From Nesterenkonia pannonica (GTDB lineage: Bacteria > Actinomycetota > Actinomycetes > Actinomycetales > Micrococcaceae), in the NCBI RefSeq assembly GCF_019575955.1, contig NZ_CP080575.1, positions 868,001 to 932,000 of the forward strand: a stretch of DNA of 64,000 bases, given 5' to 3'. The notes under the pieces are model-generated. The model did not search any database. It was not told the DNA's origin and saw only the letters and a list, made by a program, of their open reading frames with translations. The position numbers and the translations under genes are program-made. This document shows positions 10,476-20,663 of this stretch, one piece after another (position 1 is the stretch's first letter; each line of letters begins with the position of its first letter).

Positions 10476-13298
10476 GTGGCCAAGGCCCGCGTACACGAGA
10501 TCGCCAAAGAACTCGGTGTCACATCGAAGCAAGCGCTCGCCAAGCTCGAAGAGCTGGGCGAGTTCGTCAAGTCCCCGTCGTCCACGGTTGAGCCGCCGGT
10601 AGCCAAGAAGCTCCGGAACGCGTTCCCAAGGCGGAATCTGCCCCGGCGCCGGAGAAGTCCGGCTCCGCGCTAACACCCGGCCCGCGGTCGGCGCCTGCCG
10701 GGATCCGCCGCGCCGAAGCCCGGCGGTCCCAAGCCCGGGCCGAAGAAGCCTGATCCCGCTCCTGAGTAGCTCCCCAGGAGGCCCCACAGGAAGCCCCGCA
10801 GGCTGCTCAGCCCGCACCGGGCCAGGCAGCTCAGCCTGCAGTCCAGAAGGACGAGACCGGCGCCGAGTCCAAGCCTGAGCCCAAGGCCCAGGGCGGTTCG
10901 CCCTCCGAGGCTCCGGCTGCGGATGCGCCGACGTCCGGCCAGGGCAAGCCTGCGCCGAAGCCGGGCGGCCCCAAGCCTGCTCCGCGCACCGGCGGAAACA
11001 ACCCTTCGGAGTCTCCGGCGGTCAGTTACTCCTCGCCCCGGGGCGGTCAGCCCCGTCCGGGCAACAATCCCTTCGCGCCCAAGCAGGGCATGCGCGGCTC
11101 GGGCGGTCCCGGCGGCACGGGCGGACCTCGTCCGCGCGGCGGTCAGGGCGGTCCAGCGGGCGCACCGCGGCCCGGGCAGCGTCCCGGCGCCGGTGCACCT
11201 CGGCACGCACTGACGGCAAGCCGGGGCTCCCAAGCCCTCGATGATGCCCGGTCAGGCTCCGGCGCCTGCAGCCCCGGGCCGCGGCGGTCCAGGCGGAGGA
11301 GCTCCGGGCCGTCCCGGCGGCGGCCCGCCCCGTGGTCGCGGCGGCGGTCCTCGTCGCGGCGGTGCGGCTAAGCGCATTCGGCCGCGGCGGCGGAAAGTCG
11401 AAGGCTCGCAAGTCCAAGCGCGCCAAGCGCGCAGAGCTTGAGGAGAAGCAGACTCGCGAGGTCGGCGGTGTGCGCGTCCCCAAGGGCGACGGCACCACCG
11501 TGCTTCGCCTGCGCCGCGGCTCCTCCCTGGCGGACTTCGCGGAGAAGATCAATGCAGAGCCCGCCGCGCTCATCGCAGTGCTGATGAAGCTCGGCGAGAT
11601 GGCCACCTCCAACCAGTCCCTGGACGAGGAGACCTTCCAGCTGCTCGGCGAGGAGCTGGGCTACAAGGTCGAGATCGTGTCCCCCGAGGACGAGGACCGC
11701 GAGCTGCTGGAGTCCTTCGACATCAACCTCGAGGACGAGGCGGCCAACGAGTCCGGCGAGGACTTGGAGGAGCGCGCTCCGGTGGTCACCGTGATGGGTC
11801 ACGTCGACCACGGCAAGACCCGCCTCCTGGACGCCATCCGCTCCTCGAAGGTCACCGAGGGTGAGGCCGCGGCATCACCCAGCACATCGGCGCCTACCAG
11901 GTGGAGGTCCCGCACGAGGGCGAAGAGCGTGCCCTGACGTTCATCGACACCCCGGGCCACGAGGCGTTCACCGCCATGCGTGCCCGTGGTGCCAAGGTCA
12001 CGGACATTGCTGTGCTGGTGGTCGCCGCCGACGACGGCGTCATGCCGCAGACGGTGGAGGCCCTGAACCACGCCAAGGCGGCTTAGGCGTGCCGGTTGTG
12101 GTGGCGGTCAACAAGATCGACAAGGAGGGCTCCCAGCCCGACAAGATCCGCGGCCAGCTCACCGAGTACGAGCTGGTGCCCGAGGAGTACGGCGGCGACA
12201 CGATGTTCGTCGACGTCTCCGCGCGCAACGACATCAACATCGAGGCGCTGCTCGAGGCCGTCCTGCTCACCTCTGACGCAGCCCTGGAGCTGACGGCCAA
12301 CCCGGCCAAGGAGGCGCGCGGCGTCGCGATCGAGGCGCACCTGGACCGCGGACGCGGCCCGGTCGCCACCGTGCTGGTGCAGTCCGGCACGCTGAAGGTC
12401 GGCGACAACATGGTGGCTAAACAACGGCTTCGGCCGCGTGCGCGCCATGTTCGACGAGCACGGCGAGGCTGTGCACGAGGCGGGCCCGTCCCGGCCCGTG
12501 CAGGTGCTGGGTCTGTCGGCGGTGCCCCGCGCCGGTGACAGCTTCCTGGTCACCAACGATGACCGCACCGCCCGCCAGATCGCTGAGAAGCGTGAGGCTG
12601 CTGAGCGCAACGCCCTGCTGGCCAAGCGCCGCAAGCGCGTCTCGCTGGAGAACTTCGACCAGGTGGTGGCCGAGGGCAAGATCGACACCCTCAACCTCAT
12701 CCTCAAGGGCGACGTCTCCGGTGCCGTGGAGGCCCTGGAGGATGCGCTGCTGCAGATCGACGTGGGCGACGATGTTCAGCTGCGCGTGATCCACCGCGGC
12801 GTGGGTGCGATCACCCAGAACGACGTCAACCTGGCCACGGTCGACAACGCCGTGATCGTCGGATTCAACGTCCGTCCTGCGGAGCGCGTCACCCAGCTGG
12901 CCGAGGAGGAGGGCGTCGACATGCGCTTCTACTCGGTGATCTACGCAGCCATCGATGACATCGAGTCGGCGCTGAAGGGCATGCTGAAGCCGGAGTACGA
13001 GGAGGTGTCGCTCGGATCCGCAGAGGTCCGGGAGGTCTTCCGCTCCTCGAAGTTCGGCAACATCGCCGGTTCGATCGTCCGTTCGGGCATCATGCGCCGC
13101 AACGCCAAGGCCCGTCTGATCCGCGACGGCAGCGTCGTGGGCGACAACCTGGTCATCGACTCGCTGAAGCGGTTCAAGGACGACGCCACCGAGGTCCGCG
13201 ACGGCTTCGAGTGCGGCATCGGACTCGGCTCCTTCAACAACATCCAGGAAGGCGACACCATCGAGACCTGGGAGATGCGCGAGATCCCGCGCACCTGA
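10476..13298 (+). CDS. infB: Translation initiation factor IF-2
   Basis: GTPase that places initiator tRNA on the 30S subunit. The GTG at 10476 starts [19 protein letters not shown] (IF2 N-domain). A Pro/Gly-rich linker (about residues 60-300) and a basic stretch [17 protein letters not shown] follow. The G domain has [14 protein letters not shown] and NKID, then the C-terminal domains through to WEMREIPRT. About 940 residues. It holds at least six GCCGGC scars (10669, 10766, 11367, 11866, 12081, 12416), each restored by GCCGGC: for example AKAAGVPVVV at 12081, NMVAGNGFGRV at 12416 and GEAGGITQHIG at 11866. The density of scars in a GC-rich Gly/Ala/Pro gene is what a GCCGGC-specific artefact predicts. 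Confidence 0.94.
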
Positions 13299-13307
13299 TC
13301 CCGTCCC

Positions 13308-13361
13308 GACGGTGAGGCGGCGTCCGTTCGGCCATTGCGGTAAGCGGGCGCCGCCTCCGTC
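13308..13361 (+). terminator. Hairpin terminator after infB
   Basis: GACGG(T)GAGGCGGCG at 13308-13322 pairs with CGCCGCCTCCGTC at 13349-13361, with one bulged T, and a short T run (13373-13377) follows. The loop contains GTAAGC (13340-13345), which looks like a GCCGGC scar in non-coding DNA. Confidence 0.65.
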
Positions 13362-13430
13362 TGACATCCCAGCTTTTTGTGAGGGATCCGCCGATAGGGT
13401 GGATCCAGACCCTCTGAGAGGAGAGACACC

Positions 13431-13904
13431 ATGGCAGATCCCGCACGCGCATCCCGGCTCGCGTCCCGCATCAAAGTGATCATCGCGGAGGCCCTGCGCT
13501 CCCGCATCAAGGACGACCGGGCTGAGCTGATCACCGTCACCGACGCCCGCGTCACCAACGACTTGCAGAACGCCACCATCTACTACACCGTGATGACCGC
13601 GGATGAGGATGAGAGAGGTGCCGCTGAGCACCTCCTGCGGGTCAACCAGGGGCTGCTGCGCAGCGAGATGGGACGCCAGCTGAGCGTCCGGCTGACCCCG
13701 ACCCTGGAGTTCGTCGCCGACGAGATCCCCGAGTCGGCGGCTCACCTCGAGGACCTGCTGGCCAAGGCGCGCGAGCAGGACGAGAAGGTCCGCGAGCTCC
13801 GGAAGAACGCCGAGTAAGCGTCCTCTGAGTCCCCGTACCGCTCCGACGCTGATGCGGGCGAGGCCAACGCCGAGGGCGATCGCCCCTCTCCTGAGGACCG
13901 CTGA
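13431..13904 (+). CDS. rbfA: Ribosome-binding factor A
   Basis: RbfA binds 16S rRNA helix 1 during 30S maturation. The KH-like domain covers residues 4-110 (ARASRLASRIKVIIAEALR; FVADEIPESAAHLEDLL). The first stop, TAA at 13815-13817, is judged false. It lies inside GTAAGC (13814-13819), and restoring GCCGGC gives in-frame Pro-Ala and an acidic/serine tail (SSESPYRSDADAGEANAEG...) ending at TGA 13902-13904, immediately before the truB TTG. The ATG at 13431 has GAGAGGAGAG upstream. The restored length is about 157 residues. Confidence 0.9.
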
Positions 13905-14873
13905 TTGGGCAAGCGGCAGCGGCCTGAGGAGCTGGAGGTCGGCTCCGGGCTTGTCCTGGTGGACAAGCCCGCGGGCTGGACCAGCCACGACGTGGTCGGC
14001 AAGGTCCGCAAGCTGGCCGGGACCCGGAAGGTCGGCCACGCCGGCACTCTGGACCCCATGGCCACCGGGGTGCTGGTGGTCGGCATCAACAAGGCCACCC
14101 GGCTGCTGACCCACATCGTCGGCGTCGACAAGACCTACACGGCCACGATCCGCCTGGGCCAGGCCACCACCACCGACGACGCTGAGGGCGAGGCCCTGGA
14201 GACCCGCTACGCCAACGAGGTCTCGGCCGAGCGGGTCGAGGAGGCTGTCTCCAGGCTCACCGGTGAGCTGATGCAGGTGCCGTCGACGGTCTCGGCCATC
14301 AAGGTCGACGGTAAGCGCGCCTACGACCGGGCCCGTGCGGGCGAGTCGGTGGAGCTGGAGGCCAGGCCGGTGACGGTACACCGCTTCGCCGTGCAGGAGA
14401 TCCGGCACATCGACGGCGGACGGTTCGTGGACCTGGATGTGGAGGTGCGCGTCTCCTCGGGCACCTATGTGCGGGCCCTGGCCCGTGATCTGGGCGAGAT
14501 GCTGGACGTCGGCGGGCACCTGACTGCTCTGCGGCGCACCGCCGTGGGGCCCTACACGGAGGGCCAGTGCCTGAGCATCGAGCAGCTCAGCGAGGACTTC
14601 GGATACATCGGTCTGGCGGAGGCCGCTGGCCAGATCTTCCCTCGGCGCACGCTGGGTGCGGAGGAGGCTGAGCACCTGGGCCACGGGCGGCGCATCACCG
14701 CCTCCGGCTCGGAGGAGCTGACGGCCGCCTACGGACCCGACGGTGAGCTGGTGGCGCTGCTGCGGGACATTCCTGCCAAGCCCGGGGCGTCATCCTCTCC
14801 GGACGCTGCGGCTGCTGCGACGACGATCCCGCACGCCATGCACGCCAAGCCGGAGCTGGTCTTCGCGCCCTGA
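13905..14873 (+). CDS. truB: tRNA pseudouridine(55) synthase TruB
   Basis: Makes the T-loop pseudouridine-55 of tRNAs. The frame is intact at 322 residues. The catalytic Asp sits in GHAGTLDPMATGVLVVG (about residues 45-61). Further motifs are DKTYTATIRLGQATTTDD and SSGTYVRALARDLGEMLDVGGHL. The TTG start at 13905 abuts the restored rbfA stop (TGATTG), which supports the longer rbfA reading. The C-terminus has the actinobacterial TruB tail domain (about 245-300). Position between rbfA and ribF is standard. Confidence 0.95.
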   Translation: MGKRQRPEELEVGSGLVLVDKPAGWTSHDVVGKVRKLAGTRKVGHAGTLDPMATGVLVVGINKATRLLTHIVGVDKTYTATIRLGQATTTDDAEGEALETRYANEVSAERVEEAVSRLTGELMQVPSTVSAIKVDGKRAYDRARAGESVELEARPVTVHRFAVQEIRHIDGGRFVDLDVEVRVSSGTYVRALARDLGEMLDVGGHLTALRRTAVGPYTEGQCLSIEQLSEDFGYIGLAEAAGQIFPRRTLGAEEAEHLGHGRRITASGSEELTAAYGPDGELVALLRDIPAKPGASSSPDAAAAATTIPHAMHAKPELVFAP

Positions 14874-14938
14874 GGCCCCGTCCGGGGACACACGTCTGGG
14901 GAGTAGAATTCTGGCGGTTCAGCGGAAGGAGGTAACTT

Positions 14939-15313
14939 GTGGATCCCACGGTGATGTTCGTCATCGGCACGGCGATCTGTGCGCTCTCCACCCTGATCTG
15001 CTGGGTGATGACGGCTCTGAGCCCCGGCCCGGCGGACAGCAGCATCGTCTCGGTGGCCGCCATTGAGCTCTTCCTCATCGTCTATGGGATCTACGCGGGC
15101 ATCAGGCAGGCCTTCGGCGGGGTCGGCATCGTCGGTGAGGCCTGGGAGTTCTGGGGCTACGTGCTGACCGCTGTGCTGCTGCCGGTGGGTGTGCTCATCT
15201 GGGCTGTGCTGGACAGGACCCGCTGGTCCAACCTGGTGATGAGCTTCGTCGGTCTGGTGGTCTTCGTCATGATCTACCGCTTGGAGGAGATATGGTTCGG
15301 CAGCGCTTTGTGA
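14939..15313 (+). CDS. Small four-helix membrane protein
   Basis: A 124-residue protein starting at GTG 14939 behind a GGAGGTAAC ribosome site. It has four predicted transmembrane segments: VMFVIGTAICALSTLICWVM (residues 5-24), VSVAAIELFLIVYGIYAGI (41-59), a helix near residues 78-96, and VMSFVGLVVFVMIYRL near the C-terminus. No recognised domain. A TAGAAT box about 31 bases upstream could be a -10. Its stop overlaps the GTG of the next membrane gene, so the two are probably translated together and may interact. Confidence 0.7.
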   Translation: MDPTVMFVIGTAICALSTLICWVMTALSPGPADSSIVSVAAIELFLIVYGIYAGIRQAFGGVGIVGEAWEFWGYVLTAVLLPVGVLIWAVLDRTRWSNLVMSFVGLVVFVMIYRLEEIWFGSAL

Positions 15314-15779
15314 GCGGCAGGTCTGAGCGTGCGGGCGGGAGCCCTCTGAGGGGTCCGGTGCTGCGGATCCCGGCTTCGGAGAGAAGACGCCTCGGAACCG
15401 TGGTGCGGGGATGCTGATCATCACCGCGTACGGAGTGTTCGCGATCTCCAGCTTCGCTCGGGCGCTCTACCAGATCTCCACGAACTTTGAGGCCTCTCCG
15501 GTGGCGTACTCGCTGAGCGCCTTCGCGGCGGCGGTGTACATTCTGGCCACCTATGCCTTGGCGCACACCAGTGTGCTGTGGTGGAAGGTGGCACTGGCGG
15601 CGGTGCTGGTCGAGCTGATCGGCGTGATCGGCGTGGGCCTGTGGACGGTGCTGGAGCCTGAGCTGTTCAACCGGAGCACCGTGTGGAGCCACTTCGGGGC
15701 GGGGTACGGCTACATTCCGCTGATCCTGCCGTTCGTTGGGCTGCTCTGGCTTATGATCCACCGCCCGCGGAGCGCGTAG
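15310..15779 (+). CDS. Small membrane protein coupled to the preceding gene
   Basis: GTG 15310 overlaps the upstream stop (GTGA). The first 35 residues are polar and glycine-rich (GRSERAGGEPSEGSGAADP after restoring one G near 15332). Four hydrophobic segments follow: MLIITAYGVFAISSFARALY, a segment around AFAAAVYILATYAL, VALAAVLVELIGVIGVGLW and IPLILPFVGLLWLMI. It ends HRPRSA. The conserved layout resembles unnamed actinobacterial membrane proteins next to ribF. Function unknown. The stop TAG overlaps the possible -10 of ribF. Confidence 0.68.
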
Positions 15780-15782
15780 GGT
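15777..15782 (+). promoter_or_regulatory. Candidate -10 box for leaderless ribF
   Basis: TAGGGT ends six bases before the ribF GTG at 15789. That spacing puts the transcription start at or next to the start codon, as in many leaderless actinobacterial mRNAs. It overlaps the stop codon of the upstream gene. No clear -35. Confidence 0.35.
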
Positions 15783-15788
15783 AGGCGC

Positions 15789-16767
15789 GTGCAGATTTAC
15801 CGCGGTCTTGAGCAGCTTCCTGCTGAGCCGGAGCCTTCAGCGATCACGATCGGCAATTTCGACGGCGTGCATCTGGGGCATCAGAAGGTCCTCAGCGCGC
15901 TGAGGGAGCAGGCTGCCCGCTACCAGGCGCGCTCTGTGGCGGTGACGTTCGATCCCCATCCGGCGTTCGTCCACCGGCCCGAGTCCACCCCGGAGCTGCT
16001 GACCGGCCTCGGCGAGAAGCTGGCCCGCATTAAGGCGGCCGGGGTGGATGCCGCCCTGGTGCTTCCGTACAACGAGGCGCTGTACATGCTCAGTGCGGAG
16101 GAGTTCGTCTCCCGGTACTTCGTGGACGCCCTCAACGCTGCGGCGGTGGTGGTGGGCCATGACATCCACTTCGGCCGCGCTCGCGACGGCGACTTCACCA
16201 CCATGGTCGATCTGGGGGCCGGTACGGCTTCGACGTGGTCGGCGTGGACGATCTGGAGATCACCGGCGCCGACGGGGAGCAGCTGCACGCGCGGTGCTCC
16301 TCCACGGCGATCCGTTCGGCCCTGGCTGAGGGCGAGGTGGCGTCGGTGACGCGCATGCTGGGCCTAAGCCGCACGCTGTGGTGGGCGAGGTGGTCTACGG
16401 CTACGCCCGGGGGCGCGAGCTGGGCTTCCCCACCGCGAACCTGGCGGCGGACTCCGAAGGAATGATCCCGCCCGACGGTGTGTATGCCGGGTGGCTCTTC
16501 GACGAGTCCGGAACCCAGTGGCCTGCCGCGATCAGCGTGGGATCCAACCCCACGTTCGAGGCGGTGGAGCGTGTGGTCGAGGCACACGTGATTGATCGCA
16601 GCGACGCCAATATTGAGGATTTCGACCTCTATGGTCAGCACGTGCGCGTGGAGTTCCTCGAGCGTCTGCGCGGCATGGTCGCCTTCGAGGGGATCGAGAA
16701 GCTGTGCGTGCAGATGGCCGAGGATGTGGAGCAGACCCGCCGGGTGCTCGCCCAGCTCTCGGCGTGA
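15789..16767 (+). CDS. ribF: Bifunctional riboflavin kinase / FAD synthetase
   Basis: Converts riboflavin to FMN and then FAD. The N-terminal adenylyltransferase domain carries TIGNFDGVHLGHQKVL (residues 18-33) and STAIR (about 176-180). The C-terminal kinase domain carries GRELGFPTANL and PDGVYAGW. A G-run loss near 16210 shifts the frame. A GCCGGC scar at 16362-16369 (GCCTAAGC) breaks MLGRPHAVVGEVV at the domain border. It ends RVLAQLSA then TGA. About 327 residues, normal for RibF. No FMN riboswitch is visible. Confidence 0.93.
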
Positions 16768-16776
16768 GGTGAGGCC

Positions 16777-17648
16777 GTGAGCTCACCGCGGCGGCCCAAG
16801 GCCCGCACGGACGCTGCCCCGCTGATCACCAGCGCCGGGCGGCGTCGTACCCTCGGCGAATCGTTCTCGGATCAGGATCTTCAGCAGGCGCAGGCCTACG
16901 ACGCGCTGCGCCCCACTACCCGGACGCCGCGGTCTCCGCGGTGCTGGGGAGCGGCGCGGTGCTGATCAGAGCGCTGAGCACGGAGCTGATGAGGCAGACC
17001 TCGGGATTGATGCCGTGGATCTGGGGGCAGGGACCGGGATCCTGTCCCGGCAGCTGCTGGCGGCCGGGGCGCGGGTGACGGCAGTGGAGCCCAGCGTGTC
17101 GATGACGGCCGTGATGGCCCAGCGGGCTGGGACCTGGCCGCTGACGGTGGTGAACGCCCCGGCGGAGGAGACCGGGCTGGTAGGCGCATCATTCGACGTG
17201 GTGGCCGCCGCGCAGGCGTGGCACTGGTTCGATCCTCTTCGGGCGCAGCAGGAGGCCGCACGGCTGCTCAGGCCCGGCGGCTTAGCTGGTTCTGCTCTGG
17301 AACTACATCGACACCTCGGATGAGACCGCGCACCGGCTGACCCGCATCATGCGGGCCGGTGATGTGTATCGGCCCGGGTGGGCGCCTGCTCTGGAGGCTT
17401 CGCTGTTCGGGTCTGCCCAGACGACGAAGCTTCGGTGGAGCCGCCGCATGACGGTGGAGGAGATGGTCGGCTATGCCCAGACGCTGAGCTCATGGCTGAG
17501 CGCCGACGAGGGCGAGCGTGAGCGCAGGCGGCGGAACCTGAGCGACTACCTGCAGGGGGAGCTGGGCCTGGGCGACGACACTGCGGTGCAGGTGCCGATG
17601 ATCACCGCGGTCCACGTTGCTCCGGTGCACCGGCTCCAGTACAGTTGA
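16777..17648 (+). CDS. Class I SAM-dependent methyltransferase
   Basis: A Rossmann-fold methyltransferase of the Ubie/type-11 group. Motif I is AVDLGAGTGILSRQLLA, followed by VTAVEPSVSMTAVM, then a post-II region FDVVAAAQAWHWFD and LRPGG. Substrate unknown; the AQAWHWFD signature is common in actinobacterial proteins of unknown target. The GTG at 16777 lies nine bases after ribF, so they are likely cotranscribed. Frame breaks occur at about 16915 (C run), 16985, and a GCCGGC scar at 17280-17286 (GCTTAGC; restored GGRLVLLWNY). A further silent scar may be GTAGGC at 17180-17185 (Val-Gly for Ala-Gly). It ends VHRLQYS. Confidence 0.82.
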
Positions 17649-17731
17649 GAAGTTGCCTGCTGCAGTCCGCGGCGGCTGGCAGCCCCTCGGGGCCGTCGTC
17701 TGATCGCGGTACAACGTCTGAGGAGACACCC

Positions 17732-18000
17732 ATGGCTCTTGATCCCGCCGTGAAGCAGGAGATCATCAAGGAGTACGCCACCAAAGAGGGCGACACCGGC
17801 TCCCCGAGGTCCAGGTTGCTGTGCTGACCAAGCGCATCTCTGACCTGACCGAGCACCTCAAGGAGCACAAGCACGACCACCACACTCGCCGCGGCCTGAT
17901 GCTGCTGGTGGGTCGCCGTCGTCGTCTGCTGAACTACCTGCAGCGCAATGACATCGAGCGCTACCGTGCGCTCATCAAGCGTCTGGGCATTCGCCGCTAG
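17732..18000 (+). CDS. rpsO: 30S ribosomal protein S15
   Basis: S15, 89 residues: [20 protein letters not shown], then [20 protein letters not shown] and [21 protein letters not shown], the highly conserved S15 core. One C is lost from a CCCC run near 17805 ([11 protein letters not shown]). The ATG at 17732 follows AGGAGACACC. rpsO next to pnp is the classic arrangement, with S15/PNPase coregulation known in other bacteria. Confidence 0.97.
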
Positions 18001-18027
18001 GCGAGCCACCAGCACTGCGCTTGAGCG

Positions 18028-18059
18028 ACGGGCGGTCCCACACAGTTGGGGTCGCCCGT
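18028..18059 (+). terminator. rpsO terminator
   Basis: A 13-pair stem (ACGGGCGGTCCCA with TGGGGTCGCCCGT, two G-U pairs) and a short loop are followed by TTTCTT. A standard intrinsic terminator right after rpsO. Confidence 0.75.
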
Positions 18060-18310
18060 TTCTTATGCCAGACTGAGACTGTTCCCTGAAGGGGAGCAAG
18101 CACACCGAGAGCATCACTGCGTCGGCCTCTCCTATGGGGCTGGCACGTACGGCCCGCCTTCGCTGCGTGCAGGGTGCGGGTATGTCCGGTCCTCGGTAGT
18201 GGCTTCAGGAGATACGTCCTGGGGCTTCGATCGAAGACCGTCATGCCGCCCCGTCAGCAGGTCCGCTCTCGTGTGCATCGTTATGCAATCGAACATGAGA
18301 GGAAACCCCT
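18060..18310 (+). other. Intergenic leader between rpsO and pnp
   Basis: About 250 bp without a convincing gene. It should contain the pnp promoter and 5' leader. It ends in GAGAGGAAACCCCT just before the pnp ATG, which includes a ribosome-binding site. No riboswitch class is recognised. Autoregulatory leader structure is known for pnp in enterics but cannot be claimed from this sequence. Confidence 0.4.
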
Positions 18311-20583
18311 ATGACTGCACAGGCTGCAGCCCCTGAGGTTCACACCGCCGAGGCCGTCATCGACAACGGCCGCCACGGCACATCAACCATCCACTTCGAG
18401 ACGGGCCGCCTGGCCAAGCAGGCCGTTTAGCTCCGTGCTGGTCACCCTCGACGAGGAGACCACCCTGCTCTCGGCGACCACCGTGGGCAAGCACCCCGCG
18501 AGGGCTTCGACTTCTTCCCCTGACGGTGGACGTCGAGGAGCGCATGTACGCCGCGGGCCGCATCCCCGGCAGCTTCTTCCGCCGTGAGGGCTTACCACCA
18601 CGGACGCGATCCTGGCCTGCCGCCTGATCGACCGTCCCCTGCGTCCGGCCTTCACCAAGGGCATCCGCAACGAGGTCCAGGTGGTGGAGACGATCCTCTC
18701 CATCAACCCGGACGACCTCTACGACGTGGTGGCCATCAACGCCGCCTCCGCGTCCACTCAGCTCTCGGGCCTGCCGTTCAGCGGCCCCATCGGCGGCGTG
18801 CGCATCGCGCTGATCGACGACGGACAGGGCGCCGAGTGGGTCGCCTTCCCGAAGCACTCCCAGCTGCAGACCGCCATCTTCAACATGGTGGTGGTAAGCC
18901 GTGTGGTCGGCGACGACGTCGCCGTCATGATGGTTGAGGCCGAGGCCACGAACGACTCCTGGAAGCTCATCAAGGAGCAGGGCAAGCAGGCTCCCACCGA
19001 GGACATCGTCTCGGAGGGCCTGGAGGCCGCCAAACCGTTCATCAAGGTGCTGTGCGAGGCGCAGGCATCCCTGGTCGAGCGCGCTAAGCAGGACTCCGTC
19101 GACGTGCCGATCTTCAAGGACTACCAGGACGACGTGCTGGAGGCCGTGACGAGCGCCGCTGAGGAGAAGCTCACCGGCATCTACCAGATCGCTGACAAGC
19201 AGCAGCGCGAGTCCGCTGATGCTCAGTACAAGTCGGAGCTGGTCGAGGAGCTCGCCGGCGAGGGCAAGCAGTTCGAGGGCCGCGGCGGCGAGGTCGGCAA
19301 AGCCCTGGGCGCGGTGACCAAGCAGGTCATCCGTCAGCGCATCCTGCGTGACCAGTTCCGCATCGACGGCCGCGGCCTGACGGACATCCGACAGCTGACC
19401 GCTGAGGTCGAGGTGCTGCCCCGCGTGCACGGCTCGGCGATCTTCGAGCGCGGCGAGACCCAGATCATGGGTGTCACCACGCTGAACATGCTGAAGATGG
19501 AGCAGACCATCGACAGCCTCTCCCCGGAGAACACCAAGCGGTACATGCACAACTACAACTTCCCGCCCTACTCCACGGGCGAGACGGGCCGCGTGGGCTC
19601 CCGAAGCGCCGCGAGATCGGACACGGCGCCCTGGCAGAGCGCGCCATGGTGCCGGTGCTGCCCTCGCGTGAGGAGTTCCCTACGCGATCCGCCAGGTCTC
19701 TGAGGCGCTGGGCTCCAACGGCTCCACGTCGATGGGCTCGGTCTGCGCCTCGACCCTGTCGCTGCTGAACGCCGGTGTGCCGCTGAAGGCCTCCGTGGTA
19801 AGCATCGCCATGGGCCTGGTCTCGGACGAGGTGGACGGGGAGACCCGCTACGCCGCCCTGACCGACATCCTGGGCGCTGAGGACGCGTTCGGCGACATGG
19901 ACTTCAAGGTCGCTAAGCACCAGCGAGTTCATCACCGCGATCCAGCTGGACACCAAGCTCGACGGAATCCCCGCCTCGGTGCTCTCCGCAGCGCTGAAGC
20001 AGGCCCGCGAGGCCCGGCTGCACATCCTCAGCGTGATCAACGCTGCGATCGACGCACCGGACGAGATGGCGGCCACTGCGCCTCGGATCATCTCGGTGTC
20101 CGTGCCGGTGGACAAGATCGGTGAGGTCATCGGCCCGAAGGGCAAGATGATCAACCAGATCCAGGAGGACACCGGCGCTGACATCTCCATCGAGGATGAC
20201 GGCACGGTCCTGATCGGCGCCACGGACGGCGAGTCCGCTGACGCTGCCCGTTCAGCCATCAACGCCATCGCGAACCCGACGGTTCCTGAGGTGGGCGAGC
20301 GGTACCTGGGCACGGTGGTGAAGCTGACCACCTTCGGCGCGTTCATCTCGCTGACCCCGGGCAAGGACGGCCTGCTGCACATCTCTGAGCTCAAGAAGCT
20401 CAACGAGGGCAAGCGCGTGGAGGACGTCGAGGACGTCCTGGGCGTGGGTCAGAAGATCCAGGTCGAGCTGGCCAAGATCGATGATCGCGGCAAGCTCTCC
20501 CTCATCCCTGTGGTGGACGAGGACGCTTCGGAGTAAGCGAGAAGAAGTCGGTCAACCAGGTCAACGAGGAGCCTGCCGAGTAA
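18311..20583 (+). CDS. pnp: Polynucleotide phosphorylase
   Basis: 3'-5' phosphorolytic exoribonuclease (or guanosine pentaphosphate synthetase) of about 757 residues. Two RNase PH domains flank an all-alpha linker, then a KH domain ([20 protein letters not shown]) and an S1 domain ([15 protein letters not shown]). It carries at least six GCCGGC scars (18425, 18590, 18894, 19798, 19912, 20533) and several C-run losses. Two scars are silent in frame: Val-Val-Ser replaces Val-Ala-Gly, including the nearly invariant VAGIAMGL at about 19798. The scar at 20533 creates a false TAA 48 bases before the TAA used here. This last stop also sits in GAGTAAGC, but the frame has no better stop before the terminator. 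Confidence 0.94.
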
Positions 20584-20611
20584 GCACCGGCTCACTGTTC
20601 GATCCGGAATC

Positions 20612-20638
20612 GGCCGGGACCCTTTCGGGGTCCCGGCC
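20612..20638 (+). terminator. pnp terminator
   Basis: Perfect 10-bp stem GGCCGGGACC / GGTCCCGGCC with a seven-base loop (20622-20628), followed by TTCC. It ends the rpsO-pnp transcript. Confidence 0.75.
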
Positions 20639-20663
20639 TTCCTATGCGATGAAAGGGAGGCCG

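Noticed and set aside
856..12088. GCTGGC/GCCAGC as the damaged motif instead of GCCGGC.
   Set aside because: Some scars would also fit, but GCTGGC and GCCAGC are abundant and intact throughout, while GCCGGC is scarce.
12417..14684. A 755-residue open frame on the minus strand opposite infB, rbfA and truB, and many similar long antisense frames.
   Set aside because: Products are low-complexity (Leu/Gly/His/Asp-rich) mirror images of conserved plus-strand genes in GC-rich DNA; no conserved domain and no ribosome site.
20581..20586. Treating the final TAA of pnp (GAGTAAGC) as another scar.
   Set aside because: Removing it leaves no stop before the terminator hairpin in any nearby frame, so it is kept as the real stop, with some doubt.
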